DNA of 64,000 bases from assembly GCA_031216915.1 (NCBI GenBank), contig CM062295.1:181798927-181862926 (forward strand). Direction: 5' to 3'. This stretch comes from Pictodentalium vernedei. Its lineage: Eukaryota > Mollusca > Scaphopoda > Dentaliida > Dentaliidae. Positions 52,201 to 62,928 of the stretch are shown here, piece by piece. A model generated the notes under the pieces. The model was not told the DNA's origin. It worked only from the letters and a program-made list of their open reading frames with translations, and did no database searches. How positions within the stretch are numbered: position 1 is the stretch's first letter; the number at the start of each line of letters is the position of its first letter. A program made the translations under genes and the position numbers.

Positions 52201-53924
52201 AGTGGGATGTCCAAGAGCTCCATAACTTGAATCGACCGTTTGACGTTTCAACGTAATACTTATACGACGCATGTGTGCAACGTTATCTCTCGTGAAAATG
52301 TGAACGTTTAGCGAACAGTAACAAGTTATTTCTTTTTCGAAAAAATGAAATATTTAAGAATGAAGGAAGATAAAAAACTACCATCTGAGCTTTAATTCAC
52401 TGTGGATATGGTTTAATTCACGATGAGTGGGGAGCAATCTGCAAAGAACGTTTTGAAAAATATTTGTTTTCCCGAGCTGTCAGGTTTTTCATTTTTGTTT
52501 ATTTCTTGTTCATTTAATGTTTGTTTTTTGGTTGTTTTTTGTTGTTGTTGTTGTTGTTGGGGGGTGGGGGGGGTGAGAGAGCGGGGGTGATGCTTTTTGC
52601 ACGTTTTCGGTTGCTTTGCATGCATCGGCAAAATTGAATAAAGAAAATCTATTAACACACGACCCTCCTCACCAATATAACTAGTAGGCTGAAAACAGAC
52701 AATAATAACAACAAAAAAAAAAAAAAAAAAAAGGAAGAAGAAACGGGACGACCAGAAATTTTATAGTGCCATCTCCAATAATGGCAGTATGGGCCAATTT
52801 GCACAACGTCGCAAAGGCATCAGAGCACGGCGGACAATTTTTTCTCGAGAGAACTAACACCGAATCTCCAACCAATGGTAGTACGTACTCACCCCCACCC
52901 ACGCCAGCCAGCGTGGTATATTATGCCTATAACATATCCTGTCCCCTTAATGACGAATGACGACTTCAGGAAAACAATTCTTAGAGTTTTATTCATAGAT
53001 GGATTCACATACAACAGTACTGCATTAAAATTCACCCTGATAATTTTGTGGTAAAATGTTATTATTCCCTATGCAGTACCAGTGACTCTTAAGTCTTCCA
53101 TTTGCATAGCTCTGTATAGAGAATTATCTAAATGTACCACCCCAGCATACTACACATACATTCGATCGTATATTTTGCACCCCCAATCAAAAATCCTTGC
53201 TTCGCCGGTGAGTATTCATCCCCCCCCCCCCCCCCCACCCCATGCACATGCGTACAGGTCTATTCTCTGACCACTGTAAAAATTATTAAACAAATACAGG
53301 CTGGGGGGTTTTGTTTGGTTTTTTGCTAAATATTAATGTGTTCATTAATTTTAAATTGTTATTTTCTCTTATGTTTGTCCCCTAACAAGCTTTGGATTAA
53401 TTGATATTCACAAGACAAAGACGTGATTTCTGAGTGTCAAAGCACGTATTTTGGTTTGTAATTTAAACACCAAAATGCTTACAAAATCTCGTATTCAATT
53501 TCTAAGCACCCCTGAAGTGCAAGGATTACGTACAAAAGTGTTTTTTCTCGTCAGTTTGTGTCCAATTCGGGAACGTGTTAAGATGTTCAGTTGCTTCAAA
53601 ACACAACTTATAGTTTGGAATTTCTAAACACATTTAGTTGTGGTGAAGCCTAACTGTAAAATGTGTCTCGATTTTAAACATAACATTGAAACACGTTTGG
53701 GTCTGAACATGTAGGCCCTATATAATTCGTGGAGCGGGCCATCAAACTGAACAATTTCAATTTTAAAACGTCTTGAAATCAAATGTAGATTCAGCCAAGA
53801 CCTATGTGAGTTTCCTTCGAAAGTTGCCTGACTGTCATTAGTCTCAATGTTTGCCTGGAGGGATTATCAAGGTCAGTGTGGGGTATGTGTGTTGGTGATA
53901 TCAAACGCATCAATATCAATCTCA
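52200..53924. other. Intergenic sequence with simple repeats
   Basis: Contains (TTG)n and a G run near 52540-52575, poly-A near 52711-52732 and a C run at 53221-53237. No gene recognised. Confidence 0.4.
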
Positions 53925-54090
53925 AAACTTCTTCCCGTGGGACGCCCAGGTAAAATAGGACTTGGTAACCAACGCCGCTTGGTGCCATCCCTCAGTAAGT
54001 GGGAAACGTTGGCATAAATGATTGGCAAGACTTGACTTTATAGTTATGTTGAGTCTAGCCTTGATGCTGGCACCAATAAATAATCACATA
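53925..54090 (+). mobile_element. SINE-like repeat, decayed
   Basis: AGGTAAAATAGGACTTGGTAAC, CAGTAAGTGGGAAACG and GGCACCAATAAATAATC resemble the repeat at 49235-49440, including its tail position. Confidence 0.4.
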
Positions 54091-56373
54091 AATCGCAAAT
54101 TGTATTTAAATAAAAGTTAGGTTCAGCTAATGGCCGCATGAGTCTTCTATACAAGAAACCTAAAAATGTGACTGATATATATTGTCACAAGTTTTACTCC
54201 TTTTATCGGGAGAGGTTGTTATAGGCCACAAATAGGTCATGTATCCCTTTATTCGATGAGAAAAACCGAAACAAATATTCCCAGGGCAGTCAGGTAACCT
54301 TAGGCCGTATTTAAGAATGGGCAGACTGGGCGGACGCACAGGGCCCCCACATTTGGCAGGGAATTTTGTCATGTTGTTCGAAATCCTGTTGAAATGTTAC
54401 ACATTTTGGAGCTCCGAGTGCTTTCAGAAACTTCCTGAGAGCCTCCAGAAATCCGAATTTACCTGGGGTAACACCCCCACCTCCACCCCCCCCCCCCCCC
54501 ACAGGACCCCAATTAAGCCGCTCGTCGGCCAGACCACTTTGGGATCTGCTTGTGATGAGCGTAAGAAAAAATTGAGCTTCTACTCGAGGCTGCCCAGGCC
54601 CTCTTATTTCTGAATCCAGCCCTTGGTAACCTGACGTCTCTGGACAGTTTTTTTTTTCACTGACACTGACTCTAAAGTTAGAAGCAATGTGTGAGAATGA
54701 GCAATCGCGTATCTCATCTTGGTGACAACATTTCTTCTATTAATTTCCCAGTATCAGCCAATAAATTAGTAGGAAAATAATTGGAGGCGTTATGATTTTT
54801 CAGTAAGCGTATTTGTCGGAGGCTCTAAACTCGAATCTGAAAGTGGATCGAGGGGTCAGAATCAACCACTACACGCATAGAAGTGTATGCACAGAGAGGC
54901 ACCTGTAATATTTTGTTGCATAGGTAAAACGTTGGCTGACGAACGCGATCATTTTCTTGGAAAGGAAATGGCGTGAAAAGAAATCTTGAAGACAACATAA
55001 TTTTAAGCACATCACAAAAACTGATTTATTTATTTCCATAAACAAGTTATCTTGAAGTACAATGTACTGCAAGATTGTCTTCCCAATTCTAAATTTTGTT
55101 GCCTTTCAGTACTTTTCGACACCACCATTAACACGTTTTGCAGAATCACAATTCACATGTACAGTCGAAACTCAAAGTTTACCGGACCGGTCGATAACTT
55201 CGACTTATCCCGGCTAGGCACTTGAGATGTATTTGAGGGATTTGGAAGCCTTGAACACAAGAATACAGAAACTTGTAATCTGGCCAAAGGTACCACCTCC
55301 ACACCTCCCAGAAAATATAGAACAGCGATGGTCTATATTTCCTGGGAGGGGTGGAGGGGGACTGCTAGTCCCTGATTGCTAGGACCGATAGCCAACTTCG
55401 AGTTATCTCATATATTCGAATCATCCGATTTCGAGTTACCGATTGCCGACTGTAGTTTCTAGTTTTTCAAGACAACTCCCATTCCCTACCACCTCTCGCT
55501 CCTGCCAGGAGAAAAGGGATCAGTGAACAAAAAACCCAAACAAGCAAACAAAAACAATACTCTGCAAAATAAGTTATTTTACACGATAAAGGGGTAAGTA
55601 TTGTTTTTGTTTTTGTCTCTCGATATTCCGGGGTGGGGTGGGGTGGAGGGGGGAGGGGTGGATCAGTTGTAAAAAGTAAATAAATAAATAAAAACACGAT
55701 TTGTTGAGGGAGGTGGCAGGTAAAAACTGCAAGACACAGGGTCCCGGGGAGAGGGGGTCCGCCGAGGCCGAAGCATTTTTTCAAATCTACTTTTTTTACA
55801 TTCAGTAATAGAAAACGTTTGAGCATTGTCATGCATGTCATTAGTGGTCACTTAAGTTTCATTTGCCTTGAAAGATATTTTTTTAAAGGTTGTCGTACAC
55901 CAAAATTGAAAAAAAAAATTGCCCCCCCCCCCCCCAAAAAGACAAATTTTTATGCTCAAATTGTTTTTCCAGATATAGTCCAAGGCAGAACATTGCTTTT
56001 CGGACCTAGTGTATTATTTTTACCCCACCCCACCCCACCGCTCACGGGTATTCCCTTATGTGTTGTTGTGTATCCGTGTTTGTGATATTGGCATCATGAT
56101 GCAGTGAAATTACATCATCTAATTATTTCAAGCTTACATGCAGTATACCTTACCACCCAACCAATCATTCGAACAAAATTTTTCCTTCATGTTTCATCAG
56201 AAAAAAGAACTCAATTGTCACGAAGGGACTTCAGTTCATGAGGACTAGTGGGAGGTCAGCTGTAAAAAAAAAAAGAAAAAAAGTAGCCTACACGAGGCCG
56301 AAAAAGCAACATTCTGCCCCTGGACTACCTAAAAACAAAATTTGAGCCATTTTTTGAGTGTGTGCAAGTGTGC

Positions 56374-56419
<46 letters not shown>

Positions 56420-57160
56420 AAAAATCCAGTTTTGATGAGAAATATGAAAACAGAAGAAGTAACTTTCAAAGCAAATAAAACCTATATCTTTTACCTATCA
56501 TGTTCTTAAGAGACCACCAAAGATATAACAATGCTCAAAGGTCTTTTATCAGCGAAATAAATGTGTAAAAGTGGATTTGAAAAAAAAATGGTTCAGCTTC
56601 GAGGGGGGGGGGGGACGCACCCCACGAGGCCTAGCGTCCTGCAAATGTTTTTCTGACCCAACCAGAGGTTATTCCAAGGGCTAAATTTGGGGCCTCGTGT
56701 ATTTTTGTTTACAGATAACGCCCCCCCCCCCCCCCCTCTTATGAGGACTTGAATAAAACTGAAAGGTTTTTTTTTCAACTTTCTACTTCTTTGAAACGCA
56801 AATCCCTTCTTAAAATGAGTTTAGGAAAATGGTACACATTATTGGTCCCAGCAACAATTACCAGAACCGAGAAATGTTTCTCGAACAGCTTCGAAGGAAA
56901 GTTTTGAAAGATAGCCTACTTGAATTTTGTCATTTTTAAAAATTTTGTTAAATGAATATAGCCTAATTGAGTTGAATCACAATCACAAAATTAATAAGCC
57001 TCCAATTGAAAGAAAAACTGACACAATTGTGAGCTACCAAAGCTGACCAGTAACAGGAGCGGCGCTAGAAAATCTTGCACGGAGGGGGGGGGGGGGGGTG
57101 GAGTGGCAAGTAGGGGACATGATATATGCTCCCCATGGAGAGGGGGGGGGGGGGGGGGCT
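54091..57160. repeat. Region rich in poly-C/poly-G runs and simple repeats
   Basis: C or G runs of 8 to 20 bases at about 54487, 55922, 56604, 56721, 57085 and 57139, GGGGT repeats near 55630, ACCCC repeats near 56024 and (GT)n at 56373-56418. A small hairpin, CCCAGAAAATATAGA / TCTATATTTCCTGGG, lies at 55307-55356. No gene seen. Lengths of such runs are often unreliable in assemblies. Confidence 0.6.
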
Positions 57161-58780
57161 CGAGGTGCATATCAATACTTTTTAAGGCAGGAGCAATCCT
57201 TAAAGATTTATTGGAGGGTTTTATTTTTATTTATTTATTTGTTTATTATTATTATTATTTTGGAGGGGAGGGGAAGGGGAGGTGATTCATTTTTTTCTCT
57301 AGCTCCCAGACCCCTCCTCCCAGATAAAAAAAAAACAGACAAAAAAAATGTGCTTTCGGACTATTCTTGTGGCTTCTAAAGGTTTACAGTTTTTGAACAT
57401 TGAAAATAATGAGGTAGGGCCTACGACCCATATTTTGAGGGCAAGATTCAGAATCTGTGTTGGCTAGGCCTAACTGCATACGAGCTTGTGGTTCTTTACT
57501 GGATAAGTTCATCGGCAGGTAATGGGAATAACAAAAAAAAAGCAGTGTCAATGTTTATGAGAGAGAGGGGTGTGTGAATGTGTTTGTGATGAATGGGAGA
57601 AAGGGGGTGGGATGGCTGGCAAAATCTATGTTTGGGGACGGGGTAAATGCCCTTCACCTCACCCCCATCCGTAGCATCGACACTGGTCATAAGTTACTGC
57701 GCTTGACATGAGATGTTGCGGCTTTTGAATTTGAGGTTGTAAAGAACTTAGGCTGTGTACATGCTGTATCCAGGGCTGTAGAAAACAAATCACATTCAAT
57801 TTCACAGTCCATCTATGCTGTTAGAAAATAGAACACCACAAGGCTTTGTCAGTGTAGTATGGTCTATAGATGTGTACTGTGTTGACTAGTAGTGACGGAG
57901 AGCAGAGCTTGAATACAGAACAGACAACTTTAGTCATTTTTACGCCACAGCGGAACTTCAAATAAAAACAGAAACAACAGCAACAAAAAAAACCTTCCTA
58001 CGTTAAAAATCATTTTATTCCAGGCACATAAAATTTGTAACTTGTAACTGGTTTTCAGAAGGTACTATTACTGCATGAATATGATGAATTCACGTTAGAA
58101 CAAGTGTCGGAAGCAAAGATGATTTTTAAACCTGAGTTCTCGGCAACTTTCTTTTCGATGTCACGCCGTGATTTAAAAATAGAAACATTCGTTGATGTAA
58201 ACAATTCAGCGAGAGCGAAACGTCATTCTAAACAGGTCAAACAGAGTGAAGAGAAAAATCAGTCGTTTCACGTCTGCTGACAGCCCATCGAACTCTCTTG
58301 GAAAACAATGAAATCGGCGTGTTTTTGTCAATATATCTTTTGTGTGTGTTAATTTTCAACAGACAATGCTGTGTGCCTCGAAGTTTTATGACATTAATGT
58401 CATCGATTAATAGGAAACATGTAAAGTCATATGGAAACAACCAAACAATTGGATACGCCTGAAGCTGGTTTGCTACACAGTAGACAACACGTCTTCTTGA
58501 AAGTCAAGAACGTGTGTTGCACTGTCGCCTTGGATATTTCGTTGGCAAAGAACTGTTCAATTCATCAGAATTCAAGAGAATGTTTTGAGAGTCTGATTCT
58601 ATCTCTGACATAAAACATTTATTTAGTTACGGTAACCAGTGTTAATTTATTAAATACATTAAATCTGTGCGTTCCTCGTGTGGAAAGAAAAAAAATACAA
58701 AGCCGCGTGTGTTTAGAAAACTTATTTGATCACGCCCACAATTTTTACGTCGTTCGTTTTTGACGTCTTTCTCTGTTTGC
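57160..58780. other. Intergenic sequence, no recognised gene
   Basis: Short open frames only, none with a domain I know. A T/A-rich (TTA)-like stretch lies at 57220-57260. Confidence 0.35.
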
Positions 58781-58918
58781 ATTGGATATCCTGTAAGGTC
58801 CCTTTTCGCAGCTCACGGATTATATTATAATCTCCATGGGGCATCGTTTTAGTCTGGCGATAAGACCAATGATTTATCTATTATTTATCTTATACGGTCA
58901 GTATAAGATAAATACAAC

Positions 58919-59054
58919 AATACCATAGAGTGTTTTGATATGTTTGATATCTCAACTCGTTGAAAGTGAGTTTTTTTCGCTCGGCAAGCCTCGCGAAAAA
59001 AACTCACTTTCAACTCGTTGAGATATCAAACATATCAAAACACACTATGGTATT
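58919..59054. repeat. Long hairpin, copy 2 of the inverted pair
   Basis: Same arms as 51226-51362. The loop reads CTCGGCAAGCCTCG, the reverse complement of the loop in copy 1, so the whole element is inverted. Matching flanks (TACAACAATACC, GGTATTATCGTATATATA) extend about 20 bases on each side. Confidence 0.9.
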
Positions 59055-59083
59055 ATCGTATATATATTCTTCACCCCAGATAA

Positions 59084-59187
59084 CCAGAACCGAATGGTGT
59101 GGAGGATCCGACGACCGTGAAACAACCAAGGGAGAAACCCCGGGGACAACTGAGAAAGATGCGTATTTATCTGATTTTAAAGGGCAT
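59084..59187 (+). other. Possible terminal exon, unrecognised
   Basis: A TATTCTTCACCCCAG acceptor-like site is followed by an open frame encoding ITRTEWCGGSDDRETTKGET and GTTEKDAYLSDFKGH before a TGA. The composition is hydrophilic and unlike the AT-rich surroundings. I do not recognise it and see no upstream exon, so it remains a candidate only. Confidence 0.15.
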
Positions 59188-59277
59188 TGACTACAAACTT
59201 TCTGTATTGCATGGAAGTAGTGTTATTTCTTAAGGCATGTGTTTACCAGCAGGTGGCAATTACTATAAAACTCTTAG

Positions 59278-59456
59278 AACCGTATTTTCCAGAATTGTAT
59301 TTGTTAGTTAGGACTTTGAATCGATTGAAATGACCCATTAGCATTTTCAAAGATGTGGCAATTTGCCATATCTTTGAAAACGCTAATGATTCATTTTAGT
59401 CAGGTATCGTAATAGGTAGAAAATACAATTCCAGAAAGTACAATTGTAAAAGTTTT
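59278..59456. mobile_element. Hairpin MITE
   Basis: Ends AAAACTCTTAGAACCGTATTTTC and GAAAGTACAATTGTAAAAGTTTT are loosely complementary, as are CCAGAATTGTATTT / AAATACAATTCCAG. The core GCATTTTCAAAGATGTGGCA .. GCCATATCTTTGAAAACGC is nearly exact. Confidence 0.7.
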
Positions 59457-59898
59457 ATAGTATTGGACACGGGTTAGGGCTGAAGACTGATATCTTGTAT
59501 GAGAATTCTTTGCACGTTTCAAAATTTACAATTTTCACGACAACTGAAGTTACTATCTGAGCATTCGCACGGCAAAACACGCCTGCTACCATTTTGTATT
59601 GCTACAAGAATCTTGTGTTCTAACTATCTGAATTGGACAGGTTGTGAAGCATTCTGGGAGCTTGCTACAATGAACATAAAGCCGTTAGGTGTGTGGTGAA
59701 ATGGGTTCGAATGTAGCGAAATCAGATCCGAAAATATTTAAATGTAAATTCCAATCATTTGAATGTTGCAGAGTATAAAATGTACAACATTAACTGTTTC
59801 TGATATCAAAATTTCGACCAAATCACTAACAGGGATGGGTGATGTCGCCATTACGACAAAGTAACCCAAGATGAGTCAAAGACATTTGTGTCGTCCGC

Positions 59899-60151
59899 TC
59901 AACCCTTTACCCAACGTAACGTCCAAAACAGGCCAACGCTATTCTCAAAAATCGCCAATTAATTTTCAACATATTTCATTTTGTGTCTCAAAAACATAGG
60001 TTATGACCCCTCATTGGAAGGAGTTCGTCGAACTCGTTCCAATGAGGGGTCATAAGCTATGTTTTTGAGAAAAAAAATGAAAAAAAAATGAGTTATTCAA
60101 GAATTTGTTTTTGCAAGTGTCGTCTGCTTTTCGTGTTAGGAAAAGGGTTAA
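59899..60151 (+). mobile_element. TTAA-type palindromic MITE, family A
   Basis: CAACCCTTTACCCAACGTAA to TGTTAGGAAAAGGGTTAA; core GGAAGGAGTTCGTCGAACTCG. It has the opposite orientation to the copy 143 bases downstream. Confidence 0.78.
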
Positions 60152-60293
60152 AAGCATGTAATTGTTTCAAAGGTTCGATATTCCTTAGAATGAAGCACTT
60201 CAAATAATACTTTTAAGAGTAGTATGACGTCATGGAAATTGGTGGGTTTTCACTAGGAGTGCTATGATTTCACTACACATTTAGAAACCTAAT

Positions 60294-60546
60294 TTAACCC
60301 TTTACCTAACATGAAAAGCAGACGACACTTGCAAAAATAATTCTTGAATAACTAATTTTTTTCATTTTTTGTCTCAAAAAACATAGGTTATGACCCCTCG
60401 TTGGAACGAGCTCGACGAGCTCGTTCCAACGAGGGGTCATAACCTATGTTTTTGAGACAAAAAATGAAAAAAATAATGAAAATTAATTGGCGATTTTTGA
60501 GAATAGCGCTGGCCGGTTTTGGCCGTTACGTTAGGTAAAGGGTTAA
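60294..60546 (-). mobile_element. TTAA-type palindromic MITE, family A, complete, inverted
   Basis: TTAACCCTTTACCTAACATG to GTTACGTTAGGTAAAGGGTTAA, with identical TTAA flanks and 13-base terminal repeats CCCTTTACCTAAC / GTTAGGTAAAGGG. The core palindrome of about 117 bases (60358-60474) is nearly exact. This is one of the best preserved copies. Confidence 0.85.
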
Positions 60547-60999
60547 CAGATCATTTGATTACAAAACACTTATTTTTTGGAATCAAGCGTTGAGGCGAAA
60601 ACAGCCACCGTTGTCGAAGCTATTTTACATGCTTTCGCAGAAAAATGATTGTAGCTATTCAGCCTGAACTCCGTCCCAATAGAAAATGCTATTGCACAGG
60701 TTTGGAAGATGAAAACAGCAGGCATTATAGATCGCTGTACTCACTGTCATGTAGTGCTTTGTGATTAGGCACGGTTGCTCCGTAGTCGCCAGGTCCCCCA
60801 CAGCCTTCGGATTGGGTATTCTTTGAAAAGCTTGATGAGTTTAAGCTTTGTCAAAGAATACATACATATAATATGACACCCCACCCCAATAATTGTTTCA
60901 TTTGGGATATTTTCTTTTGGATCTGGTGTCTTAGGTATCGATTGGCCCCTGCCATTGAACATGAACTTGCTTACGAAGCTAGATTTGATATTTTTTCGT

Positions 61000-61800
61000 C
61001 GTACTGTAGCCAGCGCATTTCACACTTTCATGTAGTCACCGTAAGGGAAGTGAACCAAGTTATCGTGGGAACGTCATCAAAAGCTAGATTCCAGCCATTG
61101 TTTTTGACGGTGTGCAATGGTCTAGTGCTTTAGGTGTTGGGCTTCTGATTGCCAGGTGGGGTTACCAACGGTTCGATTTTATTGGCCGGGATCAGAAACC
61201 AACATTCCAAATTCTTCGAAAACTTGATTGTGACCTTCAATAAACACACACAGGCCATTGACAGTCGTCCTCTGATGCCAGCCACAGCACTTACGTCGAA
61301 CAGTAGCCAGCGCGTTTTACACTTTCATGTAACCACCGTAAGTAAAGTGAACTAAGTAATCATGTGGACGCCATGTGAAGCGATAGATTCTTGCCATTAT
61401 GTTCGACGGTGTGTTTAGGTGTTGGACTTCTGATTGCCAGACGGGGTTGCGGAAGGTTCGGTTTCGGTCCGATGATCAGAAATGAACATTCCAAATTCTT
61501 CGAAAAGATGACTGTGTCATTCAATAAACACAAACAAGCCCGTGCCTGTCTTCATCTGGGGTCAACCACAGCACTTTCGTCGTACTGTAGCATTTCACTT
61601 TCATGTAGCTGCCGTAAGGAATGTGAACCAGTTAATCACGAGAACGTCATCTAAAAAGCTACATTCCAGCTATCGGATTTGCCGGTAATCAATGGTCTAG
61701 GTTTTGGACTCCTGGTTGCCAGACAGGGTGGCGGCGGTTCGATTCCCGACCGTGGGATCTGAAATCAACATTCCAAATTCTTCATAAACCTGAATGTGTC
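61000..61800 (+). repeat. Three-unit tandem array, period about 285, with tRNA-like segment
   Basis: Each unit holds GTACTGTAGC..TTTCA, CACTTTCATGTAG/ACC, AATGGTCTAG, GGTGTTGGGCTTCTGATTGCC and CATTCCAAATTCTTC. The third block occurs near 61134, 61419 and 61702, the last near 61201, 61486 and 61766. GTGTTGGgCTTCTGATTGCC followed by GGTTCGATT (61171, 61737) has the spacing of a tRNA variable region and B box, so the unit may derive from a SINE. The second B box reads GGTTCGGTTT. Confidence 0.72.
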
Positions 61801-62237
61801 CTTCAATACATGTACATACTTATAGTCAGTTAAAAAAATGTACAGCTGTTGTACTCGATTCTTGCAGTTCGGGTCCAGTATAACCAATCTGGAGTTGAGT
61901 ACTTGTTAACTGAATAAGAAGTTGCCCCATGGCTTGATGATATAGTTGGAATACTTTGTTGGTGGGGCTCTGAGCCAGAACAGTCGGCACAAATGAGGCA
62001 TACACACCACACCATCCCAATCGGTGATTTTCGCGGCGCCCCTGATTATGAGGAACTGAGCTACTGAAAACGGGTATTTTTGTTTCGGAGAGTAATGGTG
62101 GGTCTCGGATTACAATACTAACTTCATTTTAATATGTGCATATACATGTATATTCTTCGACCACTTCAAAATACGACGCTAGATTTTGTCGCTGTATATG
62201 TACTTGTGAATACTCGTGACATTTTATAAACTGCTGA

Positions 62238-62486
62238 TTAACCCTTTACCTAACATGAAAAGCAGACGCCACTTGCAAACAAAATTCTTGAATAACTGAT
62301 TTTTTTCATTTTTTGTCTCAAAAACATAGGTTATGACCCCTCATTGGAACGAGCTCAACGAGCTCGTTCCAACGAGGGGTCATAACCTATGTTTTTGAGA
62401 CAAAAAATGAAAAAATAATGAAAATAATTGGCGATTTTTGAGAATAGCGCTGACCGGTTTGGCCGTTACGTTGGGTAAAGGGTTAA
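62238..62486 (-). mobile_element. TTAA-type palindromic MITE, family A, complete, inverted
   Basis: TTAACCCTTTACCTAACATG to GTTGGGTAAAGGGTTAA with TTAA flanks. The central palindrome around GAGCTCAACGAGCTC is nearly exact. Confidence 0.82.
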
Positions 62487-62534
62487 TAAATGAACAAAAT
62501 GTAAGAAGTAGAAAGAAAAGTAATCTTTTTAGGT

Positions 62535-62747
62535 TGAACACTTTACCCAATGTAACGTCAATAGAGAACAAAAAAAAAACCGCCAAAATCCTCATAACAT
62601 TTGTATTAATTGATTTGTTTGTCTCAAAAATATAGCTTATGACCCCCATTGGAGGGATCATAAACTATGTTTTGACGAAAAAAAAAAATTTAAATTAGTT
62701 ATTCAAGAATTTTGTTTCGTCTGCTTTTGTGCTAGGTAAAGGGTTAA
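62535..62747 (+). mobile_element. TTAA-type MITE, family A, next to the minus-strand DDO exon
   Basis: GAACACTTTACCCAATGTAACG at the left and GCTAGGTAAAGGGTTAA at the right. The core is shortened to GACCCCCATTGGAGGGATC. It starts 62 bases past the stop codon of the minus-strand DDO gene. Confidence 0.7.
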
Positions 62748-62808
62748 ACGCTGCTTCAATACTTCTGAATGTACAATCTTTTGAAGGATCCTGATATATG
62801 AATCAAGT

Positions 62809-62928
62809 TCAAAGTTTCGATTTTCTGTCAATTTCATCTACTGTTCTTTTCACCATATTCGCTGCCTCAGTTGATGTTCCCCAACTCAGCGCCACTCCAG
62901 AAGGCCCATGTCCATAGTTATGCACTAC
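62809..62928 (-). CDS. DDO: Terminal exon of a second D-aspartate oxidase gene (paralogue)
   Basis: On the minus strand, an AG acceptor (gttaattaacag) is followed by 40 codons that encode VVHNYGHGPSGVALSWGT and end DRKSKL-stop. It has the same length and phase as the plus-strand terminal exon. By my count 100 of 120 bases and 31 of 39 residues match; about 9 differing codons are silent and 8 change the residue. The HNYGHG core, Ser-Trp-Gly and SKL end are kept, which suggests a working gene rather than a processed or decayed copy. No upstream exon was found in 62929-64000, so the rest of the gene lies beyond the right edge. A MITE sits about 60 bases past the stop, in the presumed 3' UTR. Confidence 0.85.
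   Translation of the reverse strand, partial: VVHNYGHGPSGVALSWGTSTEAANMVKRTVDEIDRKSKL

Noticed and set aside
55467..55841. 124-codon minus-strand frame
   Set aside because: It runs through GGGGT and G-rich repeats, giving Pro-rich low-complexity peptide without known domains.
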